From an uncultured Bacteriovoracaceae bacterium (GTDB taxonomy: Bacteria; Bdellovibrionota; Bacteriovoracia; Bacteriovoracales; Bacteriovoracaceae): 64,000 bases of DNA. Below are positions 14,720 to 22,141 of this stretch, piece after piece; positions within the stretch are counted from its first letter, which is position 1; the number at the start of each line of letters is the position of its first letter. The stretch lies in contig CATLOT010000007.1 in assembly GCA_950054155.1 (NCBI GenBank), forward strand, positions 1-64,000. Reading direction: 5' to 3'. The notes below the pieces were generated by a model, which saw only the letters and a program-made list of their open reading frames with translations, ran no database searches and was not told where the DNA came from. A program made the translations under genes and the position numbers.

Positions 14720-17320
14720 ATGAAAGTAGTCGAGATTAGAAAGAAGTTTGCCCAATTTTTTCAAAACAAAGGTCATGAAAAGGTACCAAGTTCACCACTT
14801 GTTCCTATAAATGACGACACGCTACTTTTCACCAATGCTGGCATGAACCAGTTTAAAGATTATTTTACCGGCAAGGCGCAAGCTGAAAACAAGAGAGCTG
14901 TAACAATTCAAAAAGTTGTCCGCGCAGGTGGTAAGCATAACGACCTTGAAAATGTTGGACTCACTGCTCGTCACCACACCTTTTTTGAAATGCTTGGAAA
15001 TTTTTCTTTTGGTGATTACTTCAAAAAAGAAGCTATCGAAATGGCGTGGGAATTTCTCACTAAAGAACTTGGGATCCCAGAAGAAAAACTCTATGTGACT
15101 GTTCACCATTCTGATGATGAAGCCTTTGAGCTTTGGGAAAAACATATCGGCGTTCCTAAAGAAAAGATTTTTCGAAAAGGGGACAAAGACAACTTTTGGG
15201 AAATGGGTGATATTGGTCCATGCGGACCCTGTAGTGAAATCTTCTATGATCATGGGCCAGGGCATACAGATCCTAATTTTACACCTGGAGAGGGCCAAGA
15301 CCTTCTTGATGATGAATTAAGATACGTCGAAGTCTGGAACCTAGTTTTTATGCAATTTGAGAAAGATGGAAAGGGTGGACAGAAGAAACTCCCCAATCCC
15401 TCTATCGACACAGGAATGGGTCTTGAACGTATTGCTGCGGTTCTTCAAGATGTCTACTGGAACTATGATACCGATGCCTTTACCCCTATCATTGATGAGA
15501 TCTCTAAGTTAACGGGCAAGAAATATAGCGATCCCAAATACACAAGTTCGATGAGAATCGTAGCCGACCACATCCGCTCTTGTACCATGCTCATTACCGA
15601 TGGTGTGATCCCAAGTAACGAAGGTCGAGGTTATGTCCTTCGAAGAATCATCCGAAGAGCAATTCGCCACCTTAGAGAGTTAGATGCACCTGCTGGAACC
15701 TTCTCTAAACTTAGTGATGTCGTGATGAGGGAGTTTGCTGAGGAGTATCCCCAGAATATTGCAAACCATAGCTTGGCCCAAAAGTTTCTCAATCTAGAAG
15801 AGAAGAAGTTCTTAGAAACACTTGATATGGGTCTTAAGTTTCTTGAAGAATCCCTTAAAAAGAATGTTAAGAATAATGTCTTTGATGGTGAAGCCGCTTT
15901 TAAGCTCTATGACACTTACGGATTTCCTCTAGATTTAACGGAAGTGATTCTCCGTGAGAAGAATATTGAAGTTGATGAAGATGGCTTTAACAAGGCCATG
16001 GAATTAAGAAAAGAGGATTCAAGAAAGTCTTGGAAAGGCACTTTAAATCTTGATGATAAGATTTTTCATGATTCTAAAGCTAAGTGTGGAGAGACGAAGT
16101 TTCTTGGCTATGACTCCTTAGAAAGTGAAGCCACCTTAAAAGACATCATAAAGATTGATGAAGAGACCACTGGACTCGTCTTCGATCAAACTCCCTTCTA
16201 CGCTGAAGGTGGTGGTCAAGTCGGTGATTCAGGAACCGTTCTTCTCGGAAAAACGGAAGTTCAGATCACGGACACTCAAAAGCCAGTCGATGGACTCTTT
16301 GTCCACTTCACTTCAGGACAAATTGAGCTTAAAAGCGGAAGTAAGGTTCATTTAAAAGTTGATGCTCATAAAAGAGCCCTCACAACTCGAAATCACAGTG
16401 CCACTCACCTTCTTCAAGCAGCTCTTATTGAAACCTTAGGAGACCATGTTAAGCAAAGTGGCTCGATGGTTAATAGTGAGCGTCTCCGTTTTGACTTTAC
16501 TCATATGCAAGCATTGACTCAAAAAGAAATCGACCAAGTTGAGGCCATTGTTAACAGAGAAGTACTCAAAGCAAATGATGTCATCGCCAGCCACTGTTCA
16601 ATGGATGAAGCCCTCAAAAAAGGTGCTCTTGCACTCTTTGGGGAGAAGTATGGTGATGAAGTTCGAGTTCTCGAGATGGGTGGTTTTTCAACTGAACTAT
16701 GCGGTGGAACTCATGTCTCAAATACTGCAGAGATTGGACTCTTCACAGTCATTTCCGAATCTTCCCTAAGTACAGGGGTAAGAAGAATCGAGGCAACAAC
16801 GAGTGAAAATGCCATCAACAGACTCAATGAAAGAAGTCGTAAACTTAAGGAGCTAGAACTCCTCACTTCTTCTGGAGCGAGCAAAATAACCGAGAAAGTT
16901 CAATCGCTCTTTGATGATATTAAACGACTCCAAAAAGAAATCACCGGCCTAAAAGACGAGCTTACTTCTAAAGATTCTGATGACCTCTTCAGTAATCCGG
17001 AATTATTGGCGGGAAAAGTTCCTTATAAATACGCTCATGCGCCAGAGGGCTCAGACCTTAGAAAGCTTTCCGATCTCTTTATGGATAAGAACCCTGACGG
17101 TGTTATTCTCCTCACAACAGTAAAAGGAGATAAGCTCGCTGTTCTTCTCAGAGCTGGCAAGAAGTCTGGTATTCCTTGTAACAAAATTCTTAAAGACGCC
17201 CTTGCGATGATTGATGGTCGTGGTGGAGGTCGCCCAGATATGGCCCAAGGAAGTGGTGAAAACAAAGAGGTTGAGGACTTTGCGTCTCACATTAAGTCTC
17301 AATTAGAAAAAGAGCTCTAA
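14720..17320 (+). CDS. alaS: Alanine-tRNA ligase
   Basis: The 866-residue protein has the normal AlaRS layout. The class II core comes first, with motif 1 near SSPLVP, motif 2 (ARHHTFFEMLGNFSFGDYFK) and motif 3 with GLERIAA. The editing domain follows, with the zinc/metal sites H-x3-H (NHSATHLL) and CGGTH, and the C-terminal C-Ala domain ends with the GGGRPDMAQGSG block. The frame continues three codons to a GTG at 14711. The ATG at 14720 is preferred because AAAGG then lies at normal spacing and the N-terminus matches the family. It charges tRNA-Ala with alanine in the cytoplasm. The next gene begins three bases after the stop. Confidence 0.97.
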   Translation: MKVVEIRKKFAQFFQNKGHEKVPSSPLVPINDDTLLFTNAGMNQFKDYFTGKAQAENKRAVTIQKVVRAGGKHNDLENVGLTARHHTFFEMLGNFSFGDYFKKEAIEMAWEFLTKELGIPEEKLYVTVHHSDDEAFELWEKHIGVPKEKIFRKGDKDNFWEMGDIGPCGPCSEIFYDHGPGHTDPNFTPGEGQDLLDDELRYVEVWNLVFMQFEKDGKGGQKKLPNPSIDTGMGLERIAAVLQDVYWNYDTDAFTPIIDEISKLTGKKYSDPKYTSSMRIVADHIRSCTMLITDGVIPSNEGRGYVLRRIIRRAIRHLRELDAPAGTFSKLSDVVMREFAEEYPQNIANHSLAQKFLNLEEKKFLETLDMGLKFLEESLKKNVKNNVFDGEAAFKLYDTYGFPLDLTEVILREKNIEVDEDGFNKAMELRKEDSRKSWKGTLNLDDKIFHDSKAKCGETKFLGYDSLESEATLKDIIKIDEETTGLVFDQTPFYAEGGGQVGDSGTVLLGKTEVQITDTQKPVDGLFVHFTSGQIELKSGSKVHLKVDAHKRALTTRNHSATHLLQAALIETLGDHVKQSGSMVNSERLRFDFTHMQALTQKEIDQVEAIVNREVLKANDVIASHCSMDEALKKGALALFGEKYGDEVRVLEMGGFSTELCGGTHVSNTAEIGLFTVISESSLSTGVRRIEATTSENAINRLNERSRKLKELELLTSSGASKITEKVQSLFDDIKRLQKEITGLKDELTSKDSDDLFSNPELLAGKVPYKYAHAPEGSDLRKLSDLFMDKNPDGVILLTTVKGDKLAVLLRAGKKSGIPCNKILKDALAMIDGRGGGRPDMAQGSGENKEVEDFASHIKSQLEKEL

Positions 17321-17323
17321 ATT

Positions 17324-19057
17324 ATGACAAAAATCCTCATTCTTTTAATTTCTCTTACCCTGACATCATGTTTTCAAAAAACAAAAACTGATATCGATAA
17401 CAACACTCTTTATCATCCCCTCTCGGGGGAAGTGAGTACACTTGATCCTGCCAACAGCTACGATGTCATTTCGGCAGCTGTTGTTTATCAAAGTCTAGAG
17501 CCACTCTATCAGTACCATTATTTAAAACGGCCATATACTCTCGAGCCTCTTCTTGCGAAGGAAATGCCTAAAGTTGAACAGAATGGCTTAAGGTACATCA
17601 TTCCCCTAAAAAAGAATATTCAGTACCATGATGATCCTGCCTTTGGCGGCAAACCGCGCTTTGTGAAGGCCCAAGATTTTATTACTCAAATCAAACGCCT
17701 CGCTTTTATTCCTAACGCCAGTAATGGCTGGTGGCTTTTCGATGGCAAGATCAAAGGGATTAATGAGTTTCGCGATAAAGTTGGAATGGACCTTAATAAA
17801 CTCTACACAACGCCAATTGAAGGGGTAAAGGCCCTTGATGATCACACCCTTCAAATTGACCTTAGCGAGCCCTATCCGCAAATGACAGTGGCCCTTGCAA
17901 TGAGTTTTACGGCACCTGTTCCAGAGGAAGTTGTTCGAAAATATGAAAATAAACTTTCAGATAAAATGATTGGAACAGGACCCTTTATGCTTGAGAAATG
18001 GAACCGTCTCTCTGGCATCACCCTTGTCAAAAACCCCAATTATCATGAAAGTCTTTATCCAACGCAAGGAGACCGCCTCGCTCATAGTCGGGGCATGCTT
18101 CAGGATGCTGGCAAGAAGCTTCCCTTTCTCGACAAGATTGAATTTAAAATCATGAAAGAAAGCCAAACGCGATGGCTAAACTTTCTCAGCAAAAAAGTGC
18201 ATATCCTTAAGAATATTCCAAAAGATAATTATCAAAACGCGGTCACACCTCAAGGCTCCCTTAGCAAAGACCTAAGAGAAAGAGGTATCCAGCTTCAGGC
18301 CTTCCCAACTCTTACCTACTGGTGGCTTTCCTTTAATATGAAAGACTCCATTTTTAGTAAGAATAAAAACCTCCGTTTAGCCGTGGCCCATGCCTTTGAT
18401 TTTGACCGCCACATCGAACTCTTCACTAATAAGATTGGTCAAAAAGCGAATAGTATCTATCCTCCAGGTGTTCCAGGCTATTACCCCAATGCTAATCTTC
18501 CCTACAAATATGATCTTAAGAAGGCGAAAGAATATTTGAAGGCTGCCGGTTACCCCAATGGAAAGGGACTGCCTGAAATTAGTTTTGATGTAAGAGGGAC
18601 TTCCGCTCAAAATAGGCAGTTGGGTGAATTCCTCAAATCTCAGATGGAAAAGGTTGGTATTCCGATCAAAGTTACAACCAATACATTTCCTGACTTTCTA
18701 GAGAAAGCGAAGAAAGGCGAGCTAGAATTTTGGCAAGATGGATGGACTCTTGATTATCCTGATGCCCAAAATGTGCTTCAACTTCTTCTGAGAAAGAACT
18801 TTGTTCCTGGACCTAACGTTACCTATTATCACAATCCTAAGTTTGAAAAACTCTTTGATGAACTTAAATTCCTTCCTGAGGGTAAGCGAAAGTGGGATCT
18901 GATGAAAGAGATGGAAGATGTCGTTAACAATGACCTCCCATGGGTGATGCAATACTATGCAAGAAACTATGTTCTCTTCCATGGAAACCTCAAAAACTTC
19001 CGCCACAGCGACCTTATTTACAACAACATGAAGTACCTAAAGCTCGAAAAGCGGTAA
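17324..19057 (+). CDS. Oligopeptide-binding lipoprotein (SBP family 5, OppA-like)
   Basis: The 577-residue protein begins with a lipoprotein signal, with lipobox L-T-S-C (Cys16) right after a hydrophobic segment. The rest follows the OppA/DppA family (extracellular solute-binding protein family 5): a P-LSGEVSTLDPANSYD start region, KAQDFITQIKR, GTGPFMLEKW and a C-terminal EFWQDGWTLDYPD block. Such proteins capture peptides and pass them to an ABC permease. No permease or ATPase gene is next to it, so it may use a distant transporter. It starts three bases after alaS, so it is in the same transcript or uses an internal promoter. A terminator hairpin has its stop codon in the loop. Confidence 0.9.
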   Translation: MTKILILLISLTLTSCFQKTKTDIDNNTLYHPLSGEVSTLDPANSYDVISAAVVYQSLEPLYQYHYLKRPYTLEPLLAKEMPKVEQNGLRYIIPLKKNIQYHDDPAFGGKPRFVKAQDFITQIKRLAFIPNASNGWWLFDGKIKGINEFRDKVGMDLNKLYTTPIEGVKALDDHTLQIDLSEPYPQMTVALAMSFTAPVPEEVVRKYENKLSDKMIGTGPFMLEKWNRLSGITLVKNPNYHESLYPTQGDRLAHSRGMLQDAGKKLPFLDKIEFKIMKESQTRWLNFLSKKVHILKNIPKDNYQNAVTPQGSLSKDLRERGIQLQAFPTLTYWWLSFNMKDSIFSKNKNLRLAVAHAFDFDRHIELFTNKIGQKANSIYPPGVPGYYPNANLPYKYDLKKAKEYLKAAGYPNGKGLPEISFDVRGTSAQNRQLGEFLKSQMEKVGIPIKVTTNTFPDFLEKAKKGELEFWQDGWTLDYPDAQNVLQLLLRKNFVPGPNVTYYHNPKFEKLFDELKFLPEGKRKWDLMKEMEDVVNNDLPWVMQYYARNYVLFHGNLKNFRHSDLIYNNMKYLKLEKR

Positions 19058-19074
19058 AACTTGCCGCTTTTTCT
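19046..19074 (+). terminator. Rho-independent terminator after the peptide-binding lipoprotein gene
   Basis: AAAGCGG (19048-19054) pairs with CCGCTTT (19064-19070), followed by TTCTT. The TAA stop codon (19055-19057) lies in the loop, so translation and termination overlap. Confidence 0.75.
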
Positions 19075-19155
19075 TACTGACTAAGTGACTCGCCTTTATT
19101 AATTCTTCATTGTCCCGATTAGCTCTAAGACACTCTGTCTAAGAGAAGAGGACTT

Positions 19156-19554
19156 ATGAAAAAACACCTGCAAATCTGTTTATTCTTGATCTTTACTTTC
19201 ACGGCCTCCATGGGCTTTGCGAGAGATTATATTATTTTTTCTATTGCTCAAGATATCCCTATGGGAATTGAGAATGAGAAAATCACGAAAAACTATTATG
19301 TGAACATGGGCGAGAAGCAAGGCCTTGAGAACGGTAGTGTTCTTGATGTCTATCGAGTCATCTCAATACTAGATCCCTATCAAACGAAGAAAAGATTCAA
19401 TCATAGAGTCAAAGTTGGTGAACTCAAAGTTCTGCATGCAGAAGACACCTCAGCGATTGCTCACCTTAATGAGTTAGAAGCAGGTAAGAACGATATTCAC
19501 TATGAAATCCCTGGTCTCATGATCGGAGACCATGTCGAAGTAAAGGTAGATTAG
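19156..19554 (+). CDS. Secreted small protein, possibly FlgT C-terminal-like fold
   Basis: This 132-residue protein has a clear signal peptide (residues 1-22, cleavage after GFA). The mature part has a YYVNMGEKQGLENGSVLDVYR segment (about 48-68), VKVGELKVLHAEDTSAIAHL (about 84-103) and a final G-M-IGDHVEV strand. This is the pattern of small beta-rich domains of the FlgT C-terminal type, though the family link is tentative. It would sit in the periplasm. A GAGAAGAGGA ribosome site precedes the ATG. It overlaps the convergent gene by four bases. Its role is unknown. Confidence 0.6.
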   Translation: MKKHLQICLFLIFTFTASMGFARDYIIFSIAQDIPMGIENEKITKNYYVNMGEKQGLENGSVLDVYRVISILDPYQTKKRFNHRVKVGELKVLHAEDTSAIAHLNELEAGKNDIHYEIPGLMIGDHVEVKVD

Positions 19555-19796
19555 TCCTTACTCAGGGAGTGGAGACGCTCCCTTCTCACTTGAAGTTTTT
19601 CTCCCAACTCTTTTACGGCCTTGTTTACCTTTTCAATGCGCTGAATTTCTTTTTCCCCAACGCCCTCATTTTTTTTCAACGCTTTTTCTAAAAAGCTTCC
19701 CATCCCTTGGGCAACGAGAAGGTTATTTGAAATATCATGAAGAAACTTTCTTTCTTCAGCCACGAGTTCATCTACTGTTACATCTAAATCGGCCAT
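19551..19796 (-). CDS. Stand-alone histidine-phosphotransfer (DHp-like) protein
   Basis: The 81-residue, fully helical protein contains FLHDISNNL around His20, which reads like the H-box of a histidine kinase dimerisation domain (H-D-x-x-N). A second helix (about 48-72) could complete the four-helix bundle as a dimer. There is no ATP-binding domain, receiver or membrane segment. It may accept or pass phosphate as ChpT or Spo0B do, or control a kinase. The start has an AAGG site. The upstream gene ends eight bases before it, so the two are probably co-transcribed. The H-box is seen directly; phosphotransfer is inference. Confidence 0.5.
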   Translation of the reverse strand: MADLDVTVDELVAEERKFLHDISNNLLVAQGMGSFLEKALKKNEGVGEKEIQRIEKVNKAVKELGEKLQVRRERLHSLSKD

Positions 19797-19804
19797 ATAC
19801 CCTT

Positions 19805-20065
19805 CTATAGAAAATCAACTTTGATCATTTTTAAGTCTTTCACTCTTAATATTTTACCATAAAGTTCTTTCGTTTTTATTGAGTGAACTTTCGCATGGAC
19901 AATATATTCCTCATTTTTCCACATTTCTTGAGTACTTTTCTTTCCCATTAATCGTATTTCTTGAATCTTGCTTCCTTTAAAGTATCCCTTAAAATGGAGC
20001 CGATACATGAAGCCCTTCTGTGAATATGCAATACCTAAACATTTACCTATAGCAATAAACTCCAA
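19805..20065 (-). CDS. Small hypothetical protein, beta-rich
   Basis: I do not recognise this 86-residue protein. It appears to be mostly beta strands with basic patches (KGYFKGSKIQEIRL, then KVHSIKTKELYGKILRV), so a small OB- or SH3-like fold is possible. The start is TTG at 20065, with an AAAGGAGAG ribosome site about seven bases upstream, which supports it. It lies upstream of the DHp-like gene in the same direction. Its start codon is only 29 bases from the divergent acyl-CoA ligase gene, so their promoters must overlap. Confidence 0.6.
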   Translation of the reverse strand: MEFIAIGKCLGIAYSQKGFMYRLHFKGYFKGSKIQEIRLMGKKSTQEMWKNEEYIVHAKVHSIKTKELYGKILRVKDLKMIKVDFL

Positions 20066-20082
20066 ATTTACTCTCCTTTGAC

Positions 20083-20088
20083 TATAAT
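20083..20088 (+). promoter_or_regulatory. Consensus -10 box (TATAAT) six bases before an ATG, leaderless start
   Basis: A perfect TATAAT ends six bases before the ATG at 20095, so transcription should begin at or next to the start codon. No Shine-Dalgarno sequence is present and the region upstream lacks a clear -35 hexamer. A leaderless mRNA for the acyl-CoA ligase is the simplest reading. Confidence 0.5.
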
Positions 20089-20094
20089 AACGTT

Positions 20095-21774
20095 ATGACT
20101 ATTTTCGACTTTTTAGACGCTAAGAAAGATTCAACTACACCCTTGGTCTCTTGGATTAATCGAGGGCAACTCGAACATCTCAATCAAGCTGAATATAAGG
20201 AATATATATGTAAGACCGTTTCAATCTTAAAAAGAAATGGTCTAAAAAAGGGAGACCGCATCTGCCTCATGGCAACGACTTCCCTAGAATGGCACCTTTT
20301 TGATATGGCGATAATGGCAATAGGGGCCTCAACGGTACCGATCTTTCCGACCATAAGTCACCATGACCTCTTAGAGTCTTTTAAACTCCTCAAGCCAACA
20401 GCTATCGTCACCAATTTGGATTTAGAAACTGATATTAAACGAATCGATTGTTCACTAGAAAATATTAGGGATGAGGAGTCTAATTTTCAATTGAGTGATG
20501 TGACGAAGTCACTTACTGGGAGTGATTTAGCCTGTGTTCTTATGACATCAGGAACGACTGGGAAGCCCAAGGTTATGGAGTTTCGACACGAGCAACTCTA
20601 CATCATGCTAGCTTCCATTCGCTCTCGTATGAATAGTAAGATCACTTCTAATAGTAAATCTCATACGGCGCTCCCCCTTTCTCATGTCCTTGGAAGGTGC
20701 GACTCTCTTCTTCATCTCGTCCTCAACACAACGACTCAATATGGAACAGGACTTGAGAATTTAAGGGACGACCTTAAAATTACACGACCACATTATTTCA
20801 TCACCATTCCCTTTATCTTAAGTAAAATGGTTAATAGTATGAAAAAAGAGGTCGAACAAGCTAACCCCCTTAAGAAGCACCTCTTTCAATTGTTAATAAA
20901 CTCAAGTAAGTCTTTTCTAAGGGATGAAAATCCTGGCCATTACCACACAATGATTTTTTTGAGAGCACAGAAATTCTTTAAAGATATTTTAAAGAAACAA
21001 GGGCTCGGTAATTTAAAGTTTATTGTTGTGGGTGGCGGAAGAGTTAATAAAGATGATTTCAATTTCTTTGAAGCAATAGGAATCAATGTACTGCAAGGCT
21101 ATGGCCTTACCGAAACCCTCGGCCCCCTCACGGTTAGTGACTTTAATGATCATCACTATGAATCCGTTGGTCTCCCTTTTAAAAATGTTGAGATAGCTTT
21201 TGCTGAAGATGGTGAAATTCTTGTTAAATCCCCTTATCTCTTTGATGGTTATCTCAACAACAATCAAAGTCATTTTACATCTGATGGATTCTATAAGAGT
21301 GGTGATATTGGTGAGTTAAATGAAAAGTCTCAGCTTAAAATCACAGACAGAAAAAAAGATATCGTCATCACTGCACAAGGTGTTCACCTCTCTCCTCAGA
21401 AAATTGAAAGTTTATTCCAAGGCTGTAACTTTATTGAGAAGATCGTTGTTCTCGGTGATCATCACCCTTATCTTTGTGCCCTCGTAAGCACCCACAAAAC
21501 ACGTCTGTCTGAGCTTATTGACCTAGGCATTGTAAGCCCCAACATAACAGCAAAGGAAATCCCTCATGATAAAGCTGTTATTAAGGCCATTCAAAAAGAA
21601 ATTGATGAGGTAAATAAAATTCTTAGTGAACCAGAGAAAATTAAAGAATTTATCATTCTTCCCATTAGGCTTGAGCCTGAGGGCGACTTTATGACGCCAA
21701 GCCTTAAAATTAAGAGAACTCTCCTCTATAATAAGTTCAAAAAAGAAATAGATGCAATGTATCATAACCATTAA
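20095..21774 (+). CDS. AMP-binding acyl-CoA synthetase (long-chain type)
   Basis: The 559-residue protein is an ANL-superfamily adenylating enzyme. Visible motifs are the P-loop TSGTTGKPK (151-159), YGLTETLGP (about 340-348), SGDIGELNE (about 401-409), the hinge LKITDRKKD (about 415-423), and a C-terminal lysine-containing block (PSLKIKR). It would activate a carboxylic acid, most likely a fatty acid, to acyl-AMP and then acyl-CoA. The chain length cannot be predicted. It has no signal peptide, so it is cytoplasmic or membrane-peripheral. It appears to be leaderless. It is followed by the dyad upstream of rpoZ. Confidence 0.9.
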   Translation: MTIFDFLDAKKDSTTPLVSWINRGQLEHLNQAEYKEYICKTVSILKRNGLKKGDRICLMATTSLEWHLFDMAIMAIGASTVPIFPTISHHDLLESFKLLKPTAIVTNLDLETDIKRIDCSLENIRDEESNFQLSDVTKSLTGSDLACVLMTSGTTGKPKVMEFRHEQLYIMLASIRSRMNSKITSNSKSHTALPLSHVLGRCDSLLHLVLNTTTQYGTGLENLRDDLKITRPHYFITIPFILSKMVNSMKKEVEQANPLKKHLFQLLINSSKSFLRDENPGHYHTMIFLRAQKFFKDILKKQGLGNLKFIVVGGGRVNKDDFNFFEAIGINVLQGYGLTETLGPLTVSDFNDHHYESVGLPFKNVEIAFAEDGEILVKSPYLFDGYLNNNQSHFTSDGFYKSGDIGELNEKSQLKITDRKKDIVITAQGVHLSPQKIESLFQGCNFIEKIVVLGDHHPYLCALVSTHKTRLSELIDLGIVSPNITAKEIPHDKAVIKAIQKEIDEVNKILSEPEKIKEFIILPIRLEPEGDFMTPSLKIKRTLLYNKFKKEIDAMYHNH

Positions 21775-21788
21775 GTAGCCCATAAACT

Positions 21789-21817
21789 TTGACTTTTAGG
21801 ACGCTATGTCCTAAAAA
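21789..21817 (+). promoter_or_regulatory. rpoZ promoter with an inverted repeat filling the spacer
   Basis: TTGACT (21789-21794) and TAAAAA (21812-21817) are separated by 17 bases. A perfect dyad, TTTTAGGAC (21794-21802) and GTCCTAAAA (21808-21816), occupies the spacer with a five-base centre. No T-run follows, so it is not an intrinsic terminator. A dimeric regulator bound here would cover the promoter. The -10 match is only moderate. Confidence 0.5.
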
Positions 21818-21852
21818 AGTAAGTTCAGATTATATATTTAGGAGTGTCTTAG

Positions 21853-22065
21853 ATGGCCCGTATTACTATTGAAGACTGTTTAGAAAAAGTTGAAAACCGT
21901 TATGAGCTTGTTCACCTAGCGACTAAGAGAGTGAAGCAACTAAGAGAAGGCGCTGATAGACTTGTTAAGTCTAAGAACAAAGATATTGTTACAGCTCTAA
22001 GAGAAATTGCTGACGACAAAGTTAAGCACACTGCTGTAGCTGAGTACGACGAAGACGAATTTTAG
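21853..22065 (+). CDS. rpoZ: RNA polymerase omega subunit
   Basis: The 70-residue protein matches Rpo[27 protein letters not shown], a few basic residues, and [12 protein letters not shown] as the conserved helix, with a short acidic tail (YDEDEF). The omega subunit helps fold and hold beta-prime and takes part in the ppGpp response in some proteobacteria. An AGGAG site precedes the ATG. Its gene is alone here, without the gmk or spoT neighbours it often has. A shared terminator separates it from the convergent lon gene. Confidence 0.95.
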   Translation: MARITIEDCLEKVENRYELVHLATKRVKQLREGADRLVKSKNKDIVTALREIADDKVKHTAVAEYDEDEF

Positions 22066-22104
22066 TCTGCGCTGGGACTCTTCTCAGAAATCAAATTTAC
22101 AATT

Positions 22105-22134
22105 AAAAAAGCCCTCTTTTCAGAGGGCTTTTTT
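22105..22134. terminator. Bidirectional Rho-independent terminator between rpoZ and lon
   Basis: AAAAAAGCCCTCT pairs with AGAGGGCTTTTTT around a four-base loop. A-runs on one side and T-runs on the other make it a terminator for both the rightward rpoZ and the leftward lon transcripts. Confidence 0.95.
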
Positions 22135-22141
22135 GTTTCGG

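Noticed and set aside
14822-15298. Antisense open frame of 158 residues inside alaS
   Set aside because: A frame opposite a conserved gene, with no start signal or known domain.
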